Assembly: GCA_014529385.2 (NCBI GenBank) | Contig: CM043944.1 | Location: forward strand, 53,544,768-53,608,767 | Source of the DNA: Adiantum capillus-veneris | Taxonomy: Eukaryota > Streptophyta > Polypodiopsida > Polypodiales > Pteridaceae | Direction: 5' to 3' | Length of the DNA stretch: 64,000 bases | Shown here: piece after piece, positions 44,991 to 54,481 of the stretch | How positions within the stretch are numbered: position 1 is the first letter of the stretch | Layout: each line of letters starts with the position of its first letter | The notes under the pieces: generated by a model | Told to the model about the DNA's origin: nothing | The model's database searches: none | What the model saw: the letters and a program-made list of their open reading frames with translations, nothing else | Position numbers and translations under genes: made by a program

Positions 44991-46363
44991 ATGCACCTTA
45001 GGTGATGAGTGACCGAGTGCGCAGTTAGATTCCTTAAAAAAGATCAATCCACAAATCCATTTTACACCTCAGTTAGGTTGCTAGACAAGGGTTTAGAGCT
45101 TAGTGGAGTCCAGAGCCAGTGGACTCGCTAGATCCTCTCTTAGGAGATTTAGGGAGCTGTGAGTGAGAGTGTTAAAGCATTTTTTCTCTTCAATTTGTAT
45201 AATTCGATTGAGTACTGAAATCTCACCCGAAATCCGTCGTGTTTGTTTTGTTTGATTCATTTCCTTATGTTTTTTCATTTCTGTACTTAGGAGTAGGATA
45301 AGCAAATCACATTCCAATCAGATTTGGGGAAAAAGTTAGAGTCGAGAAACCAGGAAACCATAACTTTGGCAAAAAGGCCATAAGACTCTGAAATTTTGAA
45401 AATCTGACCAAACAGAGCTGAAATTGATTCAAATCACAAAGGGGTAGTACCAAACACTGGGAAATACTTGTCAGAGGGAGCAGACCAAATTTCATGAGAT
45501 TTGGCCCTGGTACTACGATCACGATCGGTGTACCTATGTGCCAGATTTTGACCAGATTTGTTGTGTGCCTTCTTGATAAGATTCTAAACAAATTTGTCTA
45601 AAGAAACAACACCCAAAAACATCAAAAATCAAGAAAATCAGGCCACTTGGACAAAACTAGCCTGACAGACCCAGAAACTGTAAAATCTTGGCTTTTGGTG
45701 ATCCAAATGCAAAAAGACTTGGGGGATAGCCTTAAAACATCAGTGTCTACAAGTATGCCAAATTTGGTCTAATTTGGGCTCAGAACTACGATCGTGATCG
45801 GTGTACCTAAGTGCCATATTTTGACCAAAATTCATCTGTGGGATCCTCAAGTGTATACAAACATAAAGTCTAAAGGACCTAGAGCCAGAAACCTTAAAAT
45901 ACCTGTCAAACCATCTGAATACAGATCCAAGTCAAAAACTGCTAAACTGGCTTAGAAATTGATTTTCAGTAGACCAAACCACATCAAAGCTGGGAAGGAA
46001 CCATACAAAGGGATATCCTGTACACAGGACAACCCCAGATAGCTTTCAAATCCCTAATCAAGCACTAAAATCAGATCAAACTGACAGATTATGGGAAACA
46101 GACACTTCCAACCAAGAACCGATAAAATCTTGACTTTTTAGAGTCAGATTGCAAAAGTATCAAAGAGGTAGCCTTAAAATAGCCTAGTGAACAAGCTGAT
46201 GAAGTTTGGTCAAATTTGGGCCCAGAAGTATGATCACAATCGGTGTACCTCTGGCCCAGATCTAACTCATTTTTGACCTGTTCATAGACCTAGACTATTT
46301 AAGATATTAGGAGTTGTCAAAACTCAAATTGGACATACTGTCAATAATCTGCAAGTAAAATTG
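44991..46363 (+). repeat. element B leader with palindromic repeats
   Basis: Noncoding. The motif TACGATCNNGATCGGTGTAC occurs at 45512, 45785 and 46227 (spacings 273 and 442) within similar surrounding phrases (AATTTGGGC upstream, TTTTGACC downstream). The same motif recurs at 55.4-56.5 kb. Confidence 0.75.
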
Positions 46364-47158
46364 TGTTGAAATCATTGTGAAAGTGTTGAATCTGCTGACA
46401 GTTGGAATGATACAGTGATCTTATAGACATCAAGTGTATTCATTTGCAGAGACCGATCAAGTAACAATCCATGCAGTCCGTGTAGACATGTAGTAGTGTT
46501 AGTGTGTATACGCGCTTCACCAGGGACACTTTTCTCCCACTGGGTTTTTCCCCCTGGACATCTGGTGTGAAAGGACACCTTATCTCTTAGGGTTTCATAT
46601 AAGCTTTGTAGCTCTGAGTTTGTATATACTCAATTATTCCAATACAGAGAGATAGACTATAGAGATCTCGTACGCAAGCTCTGTGTCTTCTCCTTCTCCA
46701 TCTTCTTCCTACTCTGAGTTGCTGTCTTCCTTCTGTTTCCTGTTTCATCATCTTCAACAATTGGTATCAGAGCAAGGTGATTTCCATAGCCTCTACTTGC
46801 GTTTTCGCGTCCGCGCGCGCAATCGTAGTTTTTAGGCAGTTTTCGGAAAATTTGCTCGTGGGAGCATCCTCGATGTCCCGGGAGTATTCTGATTAGGTGA
46901 CCTGCGGTTTTACCCCGCTTTCGAAGCCGTTCGAGCCCTCAGAATTTTGTTCTGAGCAGCGTAGCAGAAGTTACTTTTCAGAGGCGTTTAGATCAAGAGG
47001 GTGTGCTTTTTGACAGATTTTCTTCAAGTAAATAGTTCTTTTGGGAAGCAGCTTGTCTTAGCTTTGTGTTGAGATTTTGTGTAGAGTTTTTCTTGCATTG
47101 GAGAGGAGATTTGTGAATCTCTTGGAGGTTCTTTTGCTCTCTTGTGTGCATCCATAGT

Positions 47159-47908
47159 ATGGCTCAATCTACGGAGAAAGAGATTTTTGGTGCGTTTACA
47201 TCCGAAGACAAATTGGATGGTACCAACTATTCTCTTTGGTCTTTTATGGACAAAAATGTTTTGGTTGGTAAAGGATTGTGGGATTATGTATCTGGAGATG
47301 AAGTTCGTCCAGGTAGCATTGCACCTGCCACGCCTGGTCGTGGTGCAGCTGTTGGTGCAGGACCCTCACAAGTCACTCTAAAGCAAAAGAGATGGGATAC
47401 TAAAGATGCACAAGCTATGGCTCTGATTGCCTTAACCATAAAGAGGACAATCACACCACATATCAGATTTTGCAGAACTTCTGAGGATGCTTGGAACACT
47501 CTGCAAGCTATGTTTGGAGGAAGAAACGCTGCCAAAATAGAGTTTTTGAAGAAACAACTTGACAAAATACAAATGGACGAAGGTGACGATATCGTCGAGC
47601 ATCTTACAAAAATCAGGGATCTTAAAGAGCAATTGCTTAGCATTGATGAAGTGATTCCAGAGAAGGACTTGGTTTCCAAAACACTCAATTCACTACCACC
47701 ATCTTATTTGACTTTTCAGACTTCTTTGACTCTGTCTTTGCGAGCTAATCCTGAGCCTCTTCATTTTGAAGAGTTAGTGGCTTTGCTATTGCAGGAGGAT
47801 CAATCACGTAAGAACAAGTCTTTACAGGTGGATGGTATGGATCATGCTCTTGTTGTACAGAACAAAAACTTTGTGAAAACTTTGTGCAGGATTCTTATGC
47901 TTTCGTAG
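47159..47908 (+). pseudogene. copia Gag
   Basis: From the ATG at 47159: MAQSTEKEIFGAFTSEDKLD followed by GTNYSLWSFMDKNVL, then WDTKDAQAMALIALTI, EDAWNTLQAMF, AAKIEFLKKQLDKIQM, LKEQLLSIDE and LNSLPPSYLTFQTSL. These are the ordered landmarks of copia Gag (the capsid-like UBN2 region). About 235 residues are intact. The zinc knuckle that should follow is missing, and a tandem 11-base duplication (AAAACTTTGTG) near 47870-47890 shifts the frame before the protease. Confidence 0.9.
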
Positions 47909-48087
47909 TATGTTCAGATTTTTCTGCTTACAGTGTTGACGAGACACAAATGATTTGGTACTTTGATAGTGGTGCATCCAGGCATATTACTTCAAGGAAG
48001 GATTTGTTTTGTTCATTGGATGCAGCTCCAGCAGGAAAGAAGGTGACATGTGCAAATAATGAAAAATCGATGAACCAAAACAAGTAA
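47884..48087 (+). pseudogene. copia protease start
   Basis: Contains MIWYFDSGASRHITSRKDLF, the catalytic D-S-G-A motif of copia protease with its usual WYFDSGASRHIT context. It is cut off after about 50 residues at the junction with element B sequence. Confidence 0.85.
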
Positions 48088-48125
48088 ACGGACCCAGGTC
48101 TGAAATGATATTGTCGTTGGATCAT

Positions 48126-48625
48126 TGAGTGGTGCCGAACACCACTGATGACGCTAAGTCAATGACGATAATGCCAATTTTAGAAGTTGAAGAACAATGG
48201 CCACAACACTTATGGAAAACCATTAGAAACAGAAAGAACGGAAACGCGACATTACAGTCTGCTCCAATTCCTGAGATTAACTTGGATAACGGATTTTATC
48301 CAGGAGATATACAATCGCTGTATGGGGATGCGGGAACGGAGGTTTCGATGGAAGCAAAGCTCAATCCTTGAAAACCCTGCCTTCATTTATAGGTGAACAC
48401 AAGGCACAATCGGAAATAAGGTTAGTTCTATCCCAGATGAGAACTATTCCACAAATGGTTGACTCAAAAAGTCTTCAAGAGATGCTCTCGACACCTATAA
48501 CATGCACAATCACGCTGTCAGAACTCTTGAGAGTCAGACCACACTTATGGGAAGACATGGGGAAACATTTGGAGCACAAAGGAGTAAAGATTCCTCTTCA
48601 GACAAACCCTACGGGAGAATAAAAC
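48126..48625 (+). pseudogene. element B: Gag C-terminal remnant
   Basis: Contains VVPNTTDDAKSMTIMPILE and, in a shifted frame, MKTLPSFIGEHKAQ, ITCTITLSELLRV and HLWEDMGKHLEHKGV. These align with 12902-12300 of element A. The capsid portion upstream is absent and is replaced by the copia fragment. Confidence 0.7.
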
Positions 48626-48736
48626 AAACGGGAAGGTCAACCCAAAGCCCAACCAGCTCCCATAAACAAGGTCGGAGATTACTGTGAAGGCGAGGAAGGT
48701 AATACGACCTTACCTGTTGAATATCAGGATATAAAA

Positions 48737-49180
48737 ATGATAGCTATCTTAGACAGTGGAGCGGGAGTGGCGATTTCTACAAAGAAAATCTGGGAGAAAT
48801 GGGGCTGTCCAGCGCTCAGAAAAACGAGAATGAAACTACAACTCGCAGATGGGTATATAGAGAGGCCATTGGGAATCCTGGACCAAATAGTTGTAACTTC
48901 GTGTGGAGTTAACTATGAGCACACCTTTGCTGTGGTGGATTTCGGGAAAACAAACAACTTCGACATTATTTTGGGGTGACCTTTTATGCGTCAACTCAAA
49001 ATGATACAAGATTGGGGGTACGACCAAATTTACCTAAGGCACGAAGAGCTAATAATGAAAATCAACATGAAGGATCACAGCTATAGAGATGTTGCAAAAA
49101 CACCAGTGCAAGAATTTAATTCAACCACTGTAAATGAAAAAGAAATACCTGCATGGATGCAAACAAAAGCGCATGTCTAG
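48737..49180 (+). pseudogene. element B: first protease domain (PR1)
   Basis: MIAILDSGAGVAISTKKIWE carries the catalytic D-S-G-A. It continues with LQLADGYIERPLGILDQIVV, HTFAVVDFGK and FDIILG, then one stop codon (TGA at about 48977, where element A has Arg) and PFMRQLKMIQDWGYDQIYLR. Apart from that stop the retropepsin fold is complete. This is the protease in the usual place between Gag and RT. Confidence 0.85.
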
Positions 49181-49681
49181 ATGTGTGGAGCATTTGATTG
49201 TGGGGACATAATCAAAGAGGAATGCGTATTGGAAAGATCCATAGAAGACGAGGCTTATCTCCCAGAACCTTTCCTTGAATATTTATTTGAGCCATTTGGG
49301 TGGACTCAAATATTGTCAACCTTGGACGTATGTGTTAACGAATGCACGCCTACAAAATTTGGTGACGAAGAAGGATACGACCTAGTAACGTTGCAAATGG
49401 CTAGCGTCATCCTTGAGTCAGGATCAGAGAGCGAGGAACAAGAAGAACCACCACGTGAGACTGAGTGTAAAAGAATAACTGATGAGATATTCGTAGTGAA
49501 CGATAGGAATCGAACAGAGGAGGAATTCACGGATTCACTAAGCGGTGACCTTACATCACTGGATGATGAAATCCAAATGATAGAGGCTGATGATGAAGGA
49601 TCAAGTGGATCAGAGATAAATAAGAGATACAGGTTGAGACAGGACAGGTTTTACGAGTTTCCTAACCAAAAACCTAGTTGA
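49181..49681 (+). pseudogene. element B: acidic PR1-RT spacer
   Basis: A 166-codon frame rich in Glu, Asp and Ser (SGSESEEQEEPPRE, DEGSSGSEINK). FGDEEGYDLVTL matches element A at 11413-11673. No catalytic motif is visible. Confidence 0.65.
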
Positions 49682-49738
49682 CAAGAGCGGTATAAATCCA
49701 AGAGAACAAGAAAATCAAGGGCGAATAAGCATAATGCA

Positions 49739-51178
49739 ATGCCTCTTGTCAATGACAGAATAGGATATCTAAAGCTTGTCAAAGCTGATAATTGTGTCAA
49801 AGACGAGGTCACTGGCCGGTTTATCAAAACTAAACCATGTAAAAACAACAAGAAGAACAGGCACGAAAAGCAAACGACTAAGTCGCATAAAGGGGGGAAA
49901 ACAGGGTCTGGAATGACCAAAACAGAGAGGAAAACGGAGTACAATAAGCTCAAGAAAACCCTTAGAGACATATGGATGACTGAATTGGAAACAAATGAGG
50001 ACACGAATTTTGACAAGATGGATGCACCGTCCGATTATAAGAAGTATACCATACAAGATAGGAAAATCATAGTGCAACAACCAATGAGGGAATTGAAGGA
50101 ACCGGGTACATCGTACGCCGGTCTTGAGAAAGCCAAACGAATAGATCTAGCGGAGCCGGGAGAAGATCCAAAACCTGCATATATTGCCACGGATCTTACT
50201 GAAGAAGAGGAAAAGCTTTTGGTAGCTACTCTTAAACAGTATAGAGATGTGTTTGCATGGTCATACAAAGATCTTAAAGGGGTGGATCCAAGTATCTGTC
50301 AATACACAATACCCCTTAAGAATGACGCCAAACCCAGCAGACAACGTCCCTATACTTACAATGAAACGTTTGCAAAAAAAATCAAGGAGGAGATAGATAA
50401 ACTTAAAGAGGCAGAGTTTATTTACGAAATTGAGCACACCGATTGGGTTTCACCGATTGTGGTGGTCTCGAAGAAAAATGGAAAGTTAAGAGTGTGCATC
50501 AATCTCAAGAAAGTAAACGTTACTAAAATTGAGGAAAACTATCCCCTACCCATTACTGATCATGTAATAGAAAGAGTGGAAGGTAAAGAGGCTTATAGTT
50601 TCTTAGATGGCTTTTCGGGTTACAACCAACTCGCAATAAAGCCAGAGGATCAGCACAAAACGGCTTTTTCAACTGAATGGGGTATTTTTGCATTCCGGGT
50701 AATGGCTTTTGGCTTAACAAATGCACCAGCCACATTTCAGAGGCTGATGGGTCATGCTTTTAAAGAATATCTAAGACAGTTCTTAAAAATTTACATGGAT
50801 GACTTGTGCGTTCACTCTCTTGTAAGATTGGAGCACATAGAGCACTTGACCAAGGTGTTCGAAAAATGCAGACTGTATCGGATTTGCATGAATCCAGAGA
50901 AATGTGTCTTCATGGTAAGATAGGGCAAAATATTGGGACATATAGTGTCCAAAAACGGTATTTCGATAGACATGGAGAAGATCAGCGTCATTGTTGATCT
51001 ACCACGACCAGTAAAGGTAAAGGAGGTACAGGCATTTATGGGCCATTGTGGATATTATCGCAGATTTATCTACTCATACGCTATAATTGCAAAACCACTT
51101 TACGTGCTGATAACTAAATTTGAGTGGACGGATGAGTGCGGGAAAGCTTTTCAAACTTTGAAGCTTTTCAAATGTTGA
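49739..51178 (+). pseudogene. element B: reverse transcriptase and connection
   Basis: A 394-codon frame. A Lys-rich start is followed by FAWSYKDLKGVDPSI, KLRVCINLKKVN, YPLPITDHVIERV, FLDGFSGYNQLAIKPED (first catalytic Asp), FRVMAFGLTNAPATFQRLM and IYMDDLCVHSL (YMDD). A single TAG at about 50921 is followed in the same frame by GKILGHIVSKNGISID, VQAFMGHCGYYRRFIYSY and AKPLYVLITKFEWTDEC, the RT connection. The catalytic residues are all present, so only the nonsense codon and flanking damage disable it. Confidence 0.92.
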
Positions 51179-51600
51179 TTCTCGCTCCAATTTTGAAGGC
51201 TCCAGATTGGGAAAAGATATTCCACATCCACGTAGATGCATCAACGTATGCAATAGGATGCATACTTACACAACCTGGAGAGAAAAACATGGATTTTCCA
51301 ATGAGTTACTCCAGATAGACAACTGAACAATGCAGAGAAGAATTACACAACAACTGAGAGGAAGGGTTTGGGTATGATCTATGCGGTGAAAAAGTTTAGA
51401 CACTACTTACTCTCCAATAAATTTGTATTCTTCGTTGATCACCAAGCATTGCCGTACTTAGTAAACAAACATTGCAGTACGGGGAGGATTGTTCGATGGT
51501 TCATCAAACTGCTTGAGTTTGACTTCACAGTAGTAGTCAAAAAAGGAACTACACACCAAAGAGCGGATCATTTATCTAGAATGATGCATGGAGAAAACAT
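51136..51600 (+). pseudogene. element B: RNase H
   Basis: Contains IFHIHVDASTYAIGCILTQ (first catalytic Asp), FPMSYSR, and in another frame GMIYAVKKFRHYLLSNKFVF, FVDHQALPYLVN and GTTHQRADHLSRM. These are the standard Ty3/gypsy RNase H landmarks. Two small frameshifts separate the pieces. Confidence 0.88.
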
Positions 51601-51829
51601 GGTAGGAGTTGATGATGATTTGCTAGATGCATATCTTTTCAACATAGAAATGGTCCCAAGATGGAGCGAGGATGTAATTCCTTTGCTGGCTATCGAGTCA
51701 TTGAATGTGACAAGACAACCATCTACCATTGCAGCATCTAGATCATTGGTAATGTTGGCGGGTAGGCTATACAAACAAGGATCGGATCAAATCCTTAGGC
51801 TTTGTGTTGAATCGAGTGAACGGGAATTG

Positions 51830-52375
51830 TATCTAAACCAAGCTCATGTACAAACAACGGGGATTCACAATGGGCATGCACAGATGTATCAAAGATTGAT
51901 GAGAATGGGTGTGTATTGGCCGAAAATGCAACATAGTGTTCATATACATATCAAATCATGCGTTAGATGCACGCTTCAAAAGACAATAGAGCACGTGAAT
52001 CTATTCAGATTATCTGTAGCACCTTGATGGAGTAACTACATTGTTGAATACCTCACCACCAGGATACTGCCTGAAGGGATGAGTAGATCACGTATCAAAA
52101 CGATCACGAAAGAGGCAGAAAACTATGTACCGATCGAGGACAATCTTTACAAGAGGGGAAAATACAATCAATTGAGAATTTGCACGACTGAAGAGGAATA
52201 CATTCCTATCTTAGAGCAAGCACACAGCGGACAAGCTGGTGGACATTTCTCAGTTGACAAAATGGCCAAAGCAATTCTTATTGTAGGCATATGGTGGCCT
52301 ACACTATTCAGGACGCTGAAGAGTTTGTAAAACGATGTGACGATTGCCAGAAAACAAAAATTCCTAGAGCACGAG
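51830..52375 (+). pseudogene. element B: two tandem zinc-binding modules ahead of integrase
   Basis: First module (about 51836-51985): QAHVQTTGIHNGHAQMYQ, MGVYWPKMQ, then SCVRC, an HHCC zinc pattern. A linker follows (YIVEYLTTRILPEG). Second module (about 52205-52365): QAHSGQAGGHFSVDKMA, WWP and, after a one-base frameshift near 52300, FVKRCDDCQKT. Each is a full integrase-type HHCC module (H-x6-9-H ... C-x2-C). Normal Ty3/gypsy integrases have one. Element A shows the same layout with its first module eroded, so the duplication predates the split of the two copies. Confidence 0.75.
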
Positions 52376-52399
52376 ATGATATGCCCTTGAGGCCAATGA

Positions 52400-53338
52400 T
52401 GGGGGCAAGAACGTTTGTGAAATGGGGAATAGATCATTATTGTGGCAACATATTATCTAACAAAATGGATGGAAGCAAAAGAAACAACCAGAAATGATGC
52501 AAAAACGACAGCACAATTTTTGTATGAGAACATTTTCACCAGATATGGCTTACCAATAGAGTTAGTGAGCGATAGAGGAACTCACTTCATCAATGAAGTG
52601 ATCGAATTCCTATTGGATGAATTCATGGTAATACACACGAAGTCAACTCCCTATCACCCACAAGCTAATGGCCAAGCAAAAAGTACGAATAAGATTTTGG
52701 TGACAATTCTCACCAAAATTGTTAGCGAATTGAGAGCTGACTGGGATCAAAAGCTGCATTCAGCTTTATGGGCATATAGAATAGCTTACAAGACATCAAT
52801 CGGAATGACTCCGTTCAACATGCTTTATGAAATTCAAACAATTTTTCCACTTGAATTTCTTATCCCCACGCTTCGGGTCTCTAAACAATTAGAATGCACG
52901 GGCCATGAATTATCCAATCAGGTAGATGTCCTGGAAAAACTGGATGAAACTAGATTGAGAGCCATTGCATCAATCTATGCGCAAAAACAAAACATGAAAT
53001 CATTCTTTGATCAACATGTTATCAGCAAGGAATTTTCTATGGGGGATTACATCCTAATGTATACTCTGAAACAACATTCCCGGAAACTCAAAAAGCGAGG
53101 CAATGGACCCTATGTGATTCATGACATATCATCTAGCGGTGCCATTAAACTTGTGACATTAGAGGGAGAAGAAATGCCTAACTGGATTAGTGGTTGCAGA
53201 CTAAAGAAATACAACCTACCACTAACCTCAGAGATGCTTGCCAAAATACACGCTGCGAAGGAGCGCAAGAACAAAGCAAAGGAGACAAAAGCTCAAGCGC
53301 AGGAGGAGGCCAAAGTCAGGATTTTAAAACGAAAATAA
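52400..53338 (+). pseudogene. element B: integrase core and C-terminal domain
   Basis: KWGID (first catalytic Asp, near 52430) is in one frame. The 298-codon main frame then has YLTKWMEAKETTR, LPIELVSDRGTHFINE (second Asp) and YHPQANGQAKSTNKIL, where the catalytic Glu of the usual QAEST is replaced by Lys. After it come LWAYRIAYKTSIGMTPFN, GDYILMYTLKQHSRK, GPYVIHDI and GCRLKKYNLPLT, the C-terminal domain that binds DNA, then a Lys/Ala/Glu-rich tail. Element A retains the Glu. A TAA at 53336 ends the frame, but the same frame continues directly into PR2. Confidence 0.9.
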
Positions 53339-53758
53339 AACTTACAACAACAAAGACTTCCTCAACCAGTAGATACGGCTCAAATTCCTCTTTCTATAAT
53401 TCAAACTAATGAGCAATGGGAAACAGGAATCGATGTTCGCATCAATGTCAGACTTTCGCATGGCAGATATCAACGAGCATTGATTGACACGGGAGCAAGA
53501 GTCAATGTGGTCAACTTCTCCACTTACAGGATGCTTACAGATGAACCCCTAGTGCAATCCACACGTGATTTACAAGCCACAAACGGAGCAACAATGCCAA
53601 CATTGGGGATAGTAAACCTACCAATCAATATTGATGGAAATAGTTGTCCTCATTAATTTTTCGTAATGAAAGACGGAGAAATCAAAGAATCACTATGTTT
53701 GGTAGTCCCATGGATGAGAACGTACAATGGAGTCACTGAATGGTCAGACATGCGTTGA
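53339..53758 (+). pseudogene. element B: second retropepsin-like domain (PR2), in frame after integrase
   Basis: In the integrase frame, separated only by the stop at 53336, the sequence gives IDVRINVRLSHGRYQRALID then TGARVNVVNFSTYRML (catalytic D-T-G-A, Asp codon at 53486). TNGATMPTLGIVNLPI follows, one stop, then FFVMKDG and LCLVVPWMRTYN. This is the order of a retropepsin: catalytic loop, flap-like strands, FFV strand, and the hydrophobic-Pro-Trp strand. Element A has the equivalent domain at 7650-7225. It was probably part of one pol polyprotein. It could process the tail or ORF3, or be a noncatalytic structural copy. Confidence 0.8.
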
Positions 53759-54478
53759 TGTACACACACGACTCTAACACGTACATGACTCCATTCGCCA
53801 AAACAGATCACTCGTGGCCGAGCATCCCCATCGACAAAAAGCAACCGGCTCATCAACCAAAAACACCACAAAAGGTTATTCGAAAAGTATGGATAATGAA
53901 AAGAATGATGCCCAACAAACCGAGCAAGATATGGCTACCTAAGGACAAACTCTAGACGAAAGCAGCACCATATCAAAGACCTTCAGGAAGTTACTCCAGA
54001 GTGGAAATGGAAACCAAAACTGGAGAAAACTAAAGATTCGGTGATAGAGCTCCAAAGGAAACCCAAAAATCAAAACAAGAAGCCTGAACCTCCAAAATGG
54101 CACTGGAAACCTGTGAAAATTCAGGAAACTAAAGTCGAATCTGTAAAGATGCAACAAACCGCATACAAATGGGTTCCAAAAATAGTTTCCATCACAACAC
54201 CAACAATCAGGGAAAGAGCAATTCGACTGCAAGCTCTTCTGTTCCATACACAGCTCCCCTCGCCATCAAAAGCCACTGAAAACTACATGCAGTCCCCGCA
54301 TCTTGCACAGCACATGGTTACCCAACGCATTGTCTCAAACATCAGAATAGGGCCACATTACACGGCCATGCATAGACACAGATTCCAAAACCCATGCACA
54401 TGCACCCAACCTTCGTCCGGGATGACTCAGTCAAGGAAGGGGGGAGTAATTGATGAATCTAGCAGCAGTCAGGGCCAT
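53759..54478 (+). pseudogene. element B: basic, Trp/Pro-rich polyprotein tail
   Basis: After PR2 the frame, broken by stops, gives KVWIMKRMMP and KIWLPKDKL, then an intact 146-codon piece with QRKPKNQNKKPEPPKWHWKP and YKWVPKIVS, and a His-rich end. The W-x-P-K motifs match element A. It ends at a stop about 30 bases past the internal polypurine tract. Confidence 0.55.
54433..54447 (+). other. internal polypurine tract
   Basis: AAGGAAGGGGGGAGT, identical over 15 bases to the tract ending at the 3' LTR (60129-60143). It lies at the end of the pol region, the position equivalent to element A's tract at 6283-6297. It may prime plus-strand DNA synthesis internally or mark the former 3' end of a shorter ancestor. 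Confidence 0.65.
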
Positions 54479-54481
54479 TAA

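Larger units (their letters stand above)
46364..48090 (+). mobile_element. 5' fragment of a copia element nested in element B
   Basis: It consists of an LTR (46364-46759; a second possible start is 46384) beginning TGTTGAA and ending TTCAACA, a tRNA-Met PBS (TGGTATCAGAGCA at 46762), a leader, gag and the start of protease. It ends abruptly near 48090 against the Gag remnant of element B. There is no 3' part, so insertion was followed by a deletion that also removed the capsid region of element B. Confidence 0.85.

Noticed and set aside
48126-53338. Minus-strand frames opposite the pol region (for example 49651-50080, 51568-51774)
   Set aside because: Antisense shadows of clear pol coding sequence.
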